A stretch of 64,000 nt of DNA, from NCBI RefSeq assembly GCF_900116365.1, contig NZ_FPAG01000001.1, forward strand, positions 62,001 through 126,000, in the 5' to 3' direction. This DNA is from Zhouia amylolytica (lineage in GTDB: Bacteria > Bacteroidota > Bacteroidia > Flavobacteriales > Flavobacteriaceae). Below are positions 53,569-64,000 of this stretch, in pieces. The notes under the pieces were generated by a model that saw only the letters and a list, made by a program, of their open reading frames with translations, made no database searches and was not told where the DNA came from. The position numbers were made by a program, and so were the translations under genes. Position 1 is the first letter of the stretch; each line of letters begins with the position of its first letter.

Positions 53569-54954
53569 TTACTCTTCAATTAAAATCAAATATTCCCAGG
53601 GTTGTAGTTCGTATTCAACTCCTGATTTTAATACGACATCTGTATTAGTCATATAGCTTTTAAATGAACCCTCATAGTCTACCGTAGCCAATTTAGAATC
53701 ATTGGTTAAATTAGCTAAAAACAACAATCTTTTACCATTTTTAATTCTTTCAAATGCTAATATGGATTTATCATCGGAGGTTTTAACCCGGTTATAAGCT
53801 GCTGCTTCTTTTCCTCCAGCCAATGCCGGATATGTATTTTTCAGTGTTCCTAACTTTTGATAGATTGGATAAAAGTCTCCTTTTTCTTTAATGATAGTGT
53901 CTTTTTCAAAAAACAACAATCTTTTATCCATATCATATTCCTGTCCACTATATACCAAGGGCATTCCGGGAATGCAATACGTCATAGCTGCAAAAGTTTC
54001 TGCTGCGTCTCCCATACGTTCGAATACTGTACCATTCCAGGAATTCTCATCGTGATTAGAAGTAAAATTCATAAACATATCATCTGATTCCAAAAGGGTA
54101 TCATTCTTCTTCATGTAATGATCCCAATCTTCCACCGTTTTATTTCCCTGTGCAATTTCATTCATAATGTGATGTCCTTCCCACGCATATTGCATATCAA
54201 AGGCCTTCTTCAACAATTCAGGTTGTTCAGCTTCGGCTAACATAAACACAGGCTTAACGGCGCGTATGGAATCTGAAGCAGTTTCCCAAAAATCTACAGG
54301 CACCTGATGGGCGACATCACATCGAAAACCATCTATATTTTCTTCTTTTACCCAGTACAGCATGTCAGCGATCATTTCTTCCCGCATTTCACGATTGTCA
54401 AAATTTAAATCAGCTACATCAGTCCACCCCCATGATTCACCTGTATCAGGATTTAATGGATCTACAATATTTCCGTCTTCATCCTGGGTGTAATACTCCG
54501 GATGCTCCTGGATCCAAACATGGTCCCACCCGGTATGATTCGCTACCCAATCAAGAATAACATACATCCCCTGATCATGAGCCGTCTGAACTAGTTTTCT
54601 AAAATCATCTAATGTTCCGAATTCCGGATTCACTTTGGTATAATCGGTTATAGCGTAATAACTTCCCAAAGAGCCTTTACTTTTGGTGCTGGAAATCGGG
54701 TAAATAGGCATGAGCCAAATTACCTTCACTCCAAGTTCTTTTAACCTTGGAATATCTTTTGTAAAAGCATTAAACGATCCTTCTTCTGAATATTGTCTAA
54801 TATTTGCTTCATAGATCACGCCTTCTTCCAAAACTTCATCTGAAACCGGCTTATAGGCAGTATGTTCTTCAAGCTCGGCCGTATCCTTTTTAGGTTCGTT
54901 TTTACAGGCTCCCAGAACAACTGCTACCACCAGGACCAAACATATTTTTTTCAT
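53569..54954 (-). CDS. Alpha-amylase family glycoside hydrolase (GH13), lipoprotein
   Basis: 461 residues from the ATG at 54954. The longer frame from 55023 adds 23 residues unlike a signal and overlaps the upstream gene. The SPII signal ends LGAC. GH13 motifs in order: DWVANHTG (region I), GFRCDVAHQ with the nucleophile Asp (II), FMLAEAEQ with the acid Glu (III), and FTSNHDENSW (IV). It acts on alpha-1,4-glucans at the cell surface or in the periplasm. Last gene of the maltodextrin operon, 4 bp after the other GH13 stop. Confidence 0.92.
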   Translation of the reverse strand: MKKICLVLVVAVVLGACKNEPKKDTAELEEHTAYKPVSDEVLEEGVIYEANIRQYSEEGSFNAFTKDIPRLKELGVKVIWLMPIYPISSTKSKGSLGSYYAITDYTKVNPEFGTLDDFRKLVQTAHDQGMYVILDWVANHTGWDHVWIQEHPEYYTQDEDGNIVDPLNPDTGESWGWTDVADLNFDNREMREEMIADMLYWVKEENIDGFRCDVAHQVPVDFWETASDSIRAVKPVFMLAEAEQPELLKKAFDMQYAWEGHHIMNEIAQGNKTVEDWDHYMKKNDTLLESDDMFMNFTSNHDENSWNGTVFERMGDAAETFAAMTYCIPGMPLVYSGQEYDMDKRLLFFEKDTIIKEKGDFYPIYQKLGTLKNTYPALAGGKEAAAYNRVKTSDDKSILAFERIKNGKRLLFLANLTNDSKLATVDYEGSFKSYMTNTDVVLKSGVEYELQPWEYLILIEE

Positions 54955-54958
54955 CTGT

Positions 54959-56794
54959 TTATTTTTTAAGTTCAATGATATAACTTGTTTTTGCAGGCAT
55001 CTTGAGGTTCGTCGACAAATCAATTTCCATTTCAGTCATTACCTCCATTCCTTTAGAAAAATGGTAAAGGTTTTCTTTAAAGCGATCTAACTTCAAAACC
55101 TTATCACTTTGGTTATTATTAATTACAACCATTACTGAGGCTTGATCGTTATGTCTAAAATATACATAAACTTCATCGTCTGGCAAATACTGGGTCGTTT
55201 TACCCGAATGAATAACCTTTGCTTTTTTTCTCCAATTCAATAGCTTGGCGGTGAAATCAAAATAGGCGTTCTGTTTATCTGTTCTTTCCTTCGCTTTGAA
55301 AGCATTATTTTGATCACCAGGCCAACCTCCAGGAAAGTCTCTGCGGATATCGCCATCGCCCTTTCCTTTATCACCTTGCATACCTATCTCACTACCGTAA
55401 TAAATCTGCGGTATTCCTCTTGAGGTAGCAATCAAACTCATGATTAATTTATAATCCTCGATATTCGGGTAAATGTGATTGATTCTTTCGGTATCATGGT
55501 TTTCGGCAAAAATCAACAGGTTATTTACCTCGGGGTATAAAAAATCATTCACATAATTTTCATACACTTGAATCATTCCTTTATTCCATGAAGGGTACTC
55601 CTCTTTGAAAACTTGTCCAATAGCATCGTGCAAGGTAAAATCCATCACACTGGGCAAGTAAGAATTATAGTTTTGTATCGCTCCTATTTTACTATCCTTT
55701 TGCCAATAAGCCATTTGAGCCTGATCGTGCATCCATACCTCACCAACAATATTAAAATTTGGATATTCATCCATGATTGCTTTAGTCCATAAGGCTATAG
55801 CGTCTTTATCATTGTATGAATAGGTATCTACCCTAAACCCATCTAGATTAGCAAATTCGATCCACCATATGGCATTCTGAATAAGATACTTAAGCACCAG
55901 GGGGTTTTGTTGGTTTAGATCAGGCATGGTCTTCACGAACCATCCATCCATACAGTATTTATAATCTCTTTGGGATGCATTCGGATCCATTTGTGTTGTC
56001 ATGCGATAGTTGGTTTGTGCATATCCGGGAAACTGATGTATCCAGTCATAAGTCGGTAAATCTTTAATCATCCAATGCTCCAGTCCCCAGTGATTGGTAA
56101 CATAATCCATGATCAGTTTCATATCTCTCTTATGCAATTCTTTGGAAAGCATTTGATATTCCTCATTAGTCCCATATCGAGGATCTATTCGGTACACATC
56201 ACTTTGTGCATAGGTATGATAGGAGTATTGATTGTCATTATCTTCACACAATGGGGTGCTCCATATGGTTGTTGCTCCCAAGGCTTCAACATAATCCAAA
56301 TGATCAATTATTCCCTGAATATCTCCTCCATGTCGTCCTCCTTCAAAATCTCTGTTCACCTTTTCCGTCAATTCCGAATGTGAATCATTATTCGGATTGC
56401 CATTAGCAAAACGATCTGGCATCAATAAATAAATTACATCCGAAGCATCAAATCCTTTTCTTAACTTAGAATTTGGGGCTCTTTTTTTGAGTTCGTATGC
56501 ATGAGAAAAGACTGTTCGCTTACCCTTTTTGAAGTCAATGTTGTAAATACCGGGGTCCAGTCCTTTCGTATCCATGGTTATAAATACGTAGTTAGGGTTT
56601 TCGGTCTTCGTAATACTGGTAACCACCACATTTTCTACTTCAGGAGTGTATTGAGCAATTTCTTCACCATACACCATGATCTGAAGTTTGCTATGGGCCA
56701 TATCTGACCACCAAAAAGGTGGTTCTATTTTGTCTATTTGTGCGCTTATTGCCAAAGGCAATAGCAGCATTATAAGTTTGATCGCATGTTTCAT
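54959..56794 (-). CDS. GH13 neopullulanase/cyclomaltodextrinase-like enzyme (SusA-like)
   Basis: 611 residues with an SPI signal (about 1-18, ending ISAQ). An N-terminal beta domain (about 20-115, starting IDKIEPPFWWSDM) is of the type found in cyclomaltodextrinases and SusA. The GH13 barrel has DYVTNHWGLEHW, GFRVDTYSYND (nucleophile Asp), IVGEVW (acid Glu) and FAENHDTERI. It degrades starch oligosaccharides or pullulan in the periplasm by family. It is 70 bp after the GH97 gene. Confidence 0.92.
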   Translation of the reverse strand: MKHAIKLIMLLLPLAISAQIDKIEPPFWWSDMAHSKLQIMVYGEEIAQYTPEVENVVVTSITKTENPNYVFITMDTKGLDPGIYNIDFKKGKRTVFSHAYELKKRAPNSKLRKGFDASDVIYLLMPDRFANGNPNNDSHSELTEKVNRDFEGGRHGGDIQGIIDHLDYVEALGATTIWSTPLCEDNDNQYSYHTYAQSDVYRIDPRYGTNEEYQMLSKELHKRDMKLIMDYVTNHWGLEHWMIKDLPTYDWIHQFPGYAQTNYRMTTQMDPNASQRDYKYCMDGWFVKTMPDLNQQNPLVLKYLIQNAIWWIEFANLDGFRVDTYSYNDKDAIALWTKAIMDEYPNFNIVGEVWMHDQAQMAYWQKDSKIGAIQNYNSYLPSVMDFTLHDAIGQVFKEEYPSWNKGMIQVYENYVNDFLYPEVNNLLIFAENHDTERINHIYPNIEDYKLIMSLIATSRGIPQIYYGSEIGMQGDKGKGDGDIRRDFPGGWPGDQNNAFKAKERTDKQNAYFDFTAKLLNWRKKAKVIHSGKTTQYLPDDEVYVYFRHNDQASVMVVINNNQSDKVLKLDRFKENLYHFSKGMEVMTEMEIDLSTNLKMPAKTSYIIELKK

Positions 56795-56864
56795 TTTACT
56801 CTTTATTGAAAAATGTATTATTAAACACTATGGTTCATAAGGCTCAACCCAACAACTTATGAAA

Positions 56865-61282
<4,418 letters not shown>

Positions 61283-61302
61283 TTTTTGTTGCTGTTGAAA
61301 TT

Positions 61303-61941
61303 TTAAAATAGATTGTCTTGTATTTTGGTAAAGTCTGCAAAAACGTACTTCGCATCTTTAAGTACCTCCGGATCTCCCAATCCAACGGATATCATACCTG
61401 CTGAATTAGCGGCTTCAATTCCTGCTTCGGAATCTTCAAAAACTACGCAGTTTGTTTTTTTAACACCTAATTCTTCTGCAGCCACCAGAAACACTTCAGG
61501 GTCTGGTTTAGCTTTAGTAACACTATTGCCATCGACGATGACATCGAATTCTTTGAACAGCCCGACTTTCTTTAAAATCTCAGGAGCATTTTTACTTGCT
61601 GAACCAAGAGCTACCGGAAAATCATTTGCTTTTAAAAGCTCTATATACTCAACAATTCCAGGCAATATATCGGCTGATGTCATTTGCTCAACGAATGATA
61701 AATAATATTCGTTCTTTTCCTTTGCAAGTCTTTCGAATTCATCTTGGGGAATAGATTTACCAGCCCAGTTCAATATCTTATTTAAAGAATCTACTCTGCT
61801 TACTCCTTTTAACTTTTCGTTCAATTCGGGTGTAAGCTCAAAAGCCAGTTCATCGGCGGTTCGTTTCCAGGCTAAAAAATGAAAACGAGCTGTATCGACA
61901 ATAACACCATCTAAATCGAATATGTATCCTTTATTTTTCAT
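61303..61941 (-). CDS. pgmB: Beta-phosphoglucomutase
   Basis: 212-residue HAD-superfamily enzyme converting beta-glucose-1-phosphate to glucose-6-phosphate. Motif I is FDLDGVIVDT (D9 nucleophile, D11 acid/base). The cap domain has the LKGVSRVDSLNKIL region, and GSASKNAP and KPDPEVFLVAAEELG...VFEDSEAGIEAA are the remaining HAD motifs. Together with GH65 it lets the cell gain a phosphorylated sugar without ATP. Confidence 0.94.
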   Translation of the reverse strand: MKNKGYIFDLDGVIVDTARFHFLAWKRTADELAFELTPELNEKLKGVSRVDSLNKILNWAGKSIPQDEFERLAKEKNEYYLSFVEQMTSADILPGIVEYIELLKANDFPVALGSASKNAPEILKKVGLFKEFDVIVDGNSVTKAKPDPEVFLVAAEELGVKKTNCVVFEDSEAGIEAANSAGMISVGLGDPEVLKDAKYVFADFTKIQDNLF

Positions 61942-62002
61942 TATTCTTTTCTATGTACAGACTTAAATTCTGGATTACTTTTTGAAATTATGTAATAGAT
62001 AC

Positions 62003-63343
62003 CTAGGCTTTCACCACATCATCTACATCTTCTACGCGTATTACCAATATGGCGGCAATTAAGAAAGACACACCGCTGGTAATAATCGCATAGATAGGGT
62101 CGCCACCGTAGAAATATTTTACTACAGGTCCGCCTATAATTGCATTAATAATCTGAGGTATTACGATAAAGAAATTGAAGATTCCCATATAAACGCCCAT
62201 CTTCCTCGGTGGAATTGATCCCGCCAGAATCGCATAAGGCATGGCCAGAATACTAGCCCAGGCGACACCAATGGCCATCATGGAAAGTAACAACCAATTC
62301 TCATTAGGCGCAAAATAAACGGAAATCAAACCTAAACCTCCAATAACAAGGGAAATGGCATGTGTTCGTTTTCTACCCAACTTCAAAGCTATTGCTGGTA
62401 AGAAAAAGGCAAAAACTGCAGATACGGCATTGTATACACCAAACAAGACTCCTACCCAATCTCCGGCATTTTGGTAAGTTACACTACTATTGTCGTCGAG
62501 GCTTAAGCCATAAACATGATGTGCTATGGCCGGGGTACTAAACACCCACATACCAAACAAACCGAACCAAGAAAAGAACTGTACCCAGGACAATTGTTTC
62601 ATGGTTAGCGGCATTTTTTTGAAGTCTGTAAAAATATCCAGCAAGCTGGCTTCCTGATCTGAGTAATCTTCTGCATCATCATCGAAAGATGCCAATTCTT
62701 CAGGAGTGTATTCTTTGGTGGTAAAAACGGTCACCAAAATACTTACAGTTAATACAATTGCTCCTACCACAAACGATATAAGAAGGTTTAATGGAACTTT
62801 GCCTACTTCTGCCTGATTCGAAATCCCTACCCAATTAGTTAAAGCATATGGCAACCATGAGCCTATCACAGCACCTAAACCTATTAATACTGTTTGAATA
62901 CTAAAACCGAGGGTTCTCTGATCTGAAGGAAGGTTATCTGCCACTAATGCTCTAAAAGGCTCCATGGCGATATTAAAAGAAGCATCCATAATCATTAGCA
63001 TTCCGGCCCCCACCCATAAAGCGGGAAGGAAGGCCGTAAACAAATCAGCATTAGGCATCAACACCAAACCGAGGGATGCCAAGACAGCTCCAACCAGAAA
63101 ATAGGGTCTTCTACGCCCAAGTTTTGTCCAGGTTCGATCACTATAATGACCTATTATTGGTTGTACGATCAACCCTGTTAACGGGGCGACAACCCAGAAC
63201 CAAGATAGTTCATGAACATCTGCTCCAAAAATTTGTAAAATTCTACTGGCATTGGCATTTTGAAGTGCAAAACCCATTTGAATTCCCAAGAACCCGAAAC
63301 TCATATTCCAGATTTCCCAGAAACTTAACCTACGCTTTTCCAT
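62003..63343 (-). CDS. MFS sugar transporter, maltose-type (SLC45-like)
   Basis: 446 residues, twelve helices. The start LSFWEIWNMSFGFLGIQMGFALQNANASRI and the loop IGHYSDRTWTKLGRRRPYF (MFS motif A variant with the RRRPY signature) are typical of the GPH/SLC45-like sugar carriers found in bacterial maltose clusters. An acidic loop (about 215-225, EELASFDDDAEDYSDQE) lies mid-protein. It imports maltose made in the periplasm. Upstream is a candidate operator. Confidence 0.88.
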   Translation of the reverse strand: MEKRRLSFWEIWNMSFGFLGIQMGFALQNANASRILQIFGADVHELSWFWVVAPLTGLIVQPIIGHYSDRTWTKLGRRRPYFLVGAVLASLGLVLMPNADLFTAFLPALWVGAGMLMIMDASFNIAMEPFRALVADNLPSDQRTLGFSIQTVLIGLGAVIGSWLPYALTNWVGISNQAEVGKVPLNLLISFVVGAIVLTVSILVTVFTTKEYTPEELASFDDDAEDYSDQEASLLDIFTDFKKMPLTMKQLSWVQFFSWFGLFGMWVFSTPAIAHHVYGLSLDDNSSVTYQNAGDWVGVLFGVYNAVSAVFAFFLPAIALKLGRKRTHAISLVIGGLGLISVYFAPNENWLLLSMMAIGVAWASILAMPYAILAGSIPPRKMGVYMGIFNFFIVIPQIINAIIGGPVVKYFYGGDPIYAIITSGVSFLIAAILVIRVEDVDDVVKA

Positions 63344-63369
63344 TATCGTAATTTACTGATTACTAATAC

Positions 63370-63389
63370 GATAAGCGCTATGACTTATC
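63370..63389. promoter_or_regulatory. Candidate LacI-type operator upstream of the MFS gene
   Basis: Inverted repeat GATAAG (63370-63375) and CTTATC (63384-63389) with an 8-bp spacer; it is 27-46 bp before the ATG of the MFS gene at 63343. It lies in the 137 bp between the operon and the LacI-family gene, which is where such a repressor would act. Confidence 0.4.
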
Positions 63390-63480
63390 AAAACTTTATT
63401 TAGGTGAGAAGTAAAAATATAAGTTTTGACAGCTGCTAATATAGTGTTTTTTTGAAACTTAGCTTCTTTTTTTAAAAAAT

Positions 63481-64000
63481 TTAAACTGGATTTGTCGACT
63501 CTCTTTCAATCAATGAGGTCTTGATCACTTCTGTTCTATAATGAGAATCATCCTCTACTTCTTCCAGCTTGTCTATTAGTAGTTTAGCCGAGGTTTCCCC
63601 TATTTCAAACCCGTGCTGGTTAACGGTTGTTAATCTCGGGAAAGAGTTTTGCGCCAAAATTCCATCAGAAAAAGCTACTATTGATAATTGTCTGGGAACA
63701 TCAATATTTCTTTTACGAGCTTCACGTAAAGCTGCTACTGCAAAATATTCATTTACACATAGTAAACCGTCGAAAAGCTGTGTTCTAAACAATTCAAATA
63801 TCTGTTTCTCACAATTGATATCATCTATCCTCACAATCAGTTTTTCATCGATTGGGATCCCTGCATCCTCCAAAGCATTTTTATAACCTAAGGTTCTGTA
63901 ATTACCTACACTTAAATATTCTTCGGTTGTAACCAAAGCAATCCGCTTACATCCGGACCTCACCATATGCCTCACGGCGTTGTATGCACCGCGTCCATCG
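63481..64000 (-). CDS. LacI-family transcriptional regulator, N-terminus outside the window
   Basis: Only the C-terminal effector-binding half is present. The reading frame continues through base 64000 with no stop, so the annotated start at 63975 (GTG) is not real. The visible part begins DGRGAYNAVRHMVRSGCKRIALVTTEEY and continues through FELFRTQLFDGLLCVNEYFAVAALREARKRNIDVPRQLSIVAFSDG, LTTVNQHGFEIGETSAKLLIDKL and a SLIERES ending, all classical LacI/PBP1-fold motifs. The DNA-binding domain lies outside. It is upstream of and same-strand as the maltodextrin operon, hence the likely regulator. Confidence 0.92.
   Translation of the reverse strand, partial: DGRGAYNAVRHMVRSGCKRIALVTTEEYLSVGNYRTLGYKNALEDAGIPIDEKLIVRIDDINCEKQIFELFRTQLFDGLLCVNEYFAVAALREARKRNIDVPRQLSIVAFSDGILAQNSFPRLTTVNQHGFEIGETSAKLLIDKLEEVEDDSHYRTEVIKTSLIERESTNPV

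Overview
The window is AT-rich chromosomal DNA from a member of the Bacteroidetes, almost certainly a (marine-type) Flavobacteriaceae. The evidence is TAnnTTTG-type -7 promoter boxes, weak or absent Shine-Dalgarno sequences, many SPII lipoprotein signals, a GYDIA-type GHMP kinase, LptC/TPR/CoaX synteny, POT peptide transporters with DPP-IV, and a GH13/GH97/GH65 maltodextrin cluster. It is nearly all protein-coding, with one tRNA gene (Phe, GAA). I see no CRISPR array, insertion sequence, prophage or rRNA.

Layout. 1-3.1 kb: the end of a cell-elongation operon (PBP2, cut by the window edge, and RodA). 3.1-7.2 kb: a leftward group of secreted DNA/RNA nuclease, lone Dpp-type ABC permease and Prc-type protease. 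7.5-9.7 kb: surE, a small membrane protein and lpxB. 9.8-24.5 kb: a loose set of single genes (MBOAT-like fragment, serine hydrolase, DUF885 peptidase, TlpA thioredoxin, RDD, MpaB-like, DUF5694, DUF6340, DoxX, two GNATs, APC permease, CoA-transferase). 24.6-27.2 kb: NlpC/P60 hydrolase and a ComEC-like channel. 27.2-33.0 kb: a leftward operon of DPP-IV plus two POT transporters, i.e. a periplasmic dipeptide release and uptake unit. 33.1-35.4 kb: HMG-CoA reductase and GYDIA kinase (mevalonate locus 1). 35.5-44.7 kb: leftward envelope block (CoaX, outer membrane protein, TPR protein, LptC, TPR paralogue, small membrane protein, CNNM/CorC protein, PpiD). 44.8-45.5 kb: tRNA-Phe and a roughly 590-bp repeat-bearing gap. 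45.5-46.9 kb: rhodanese lipoprotein and RluB. 47.0-50.3 kb: mevalonate locus 2 (MvaD, mevalonate kinase, UbiA prenyltransferase) interrupted by a four-helix-bundle gene. 50.5-53.5 kb: TspO, BaiN-like flavoprotein, GDPD and a small membrane protein. 53.6-64 kb: maltodextrin cluster (two GH13, GH97, GH65 phosphorylase, beta-phosphoglucomutase, MFS sugar transporter, LacI regulator cut by the window end).

How the parts work together. The maltodextrin genes form a chain in which secreted or lipid-anchored enzymes cut alpha-glucans, an MFS carrier imports the maltose, and cytoplasmic GH65 plus PgmB convert it to glucose and glucose-6-phosphate, probably under LacI control. The two mevalonate loci together supply all but the first enzyme of isoprenoid precursor synthesis, if GYDIA supplies the missing kinase, and lead into a UbiA enzyme related to archaeal-type ether-lipid prenyltransferases.

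Most of the window is ordinary core genome. The points most worth a second look are the four-helix-bundle gene framed by imperfect inverted repeats inside the mevalonate operon, the GYDIA kinase as candidate phosphomevalonate kinase, two mutually exclusive hairpins at the ppiD start codon, a terminator hidden inside the last codons of comEC, and the repeat-rich gap after tRNA-Phe.
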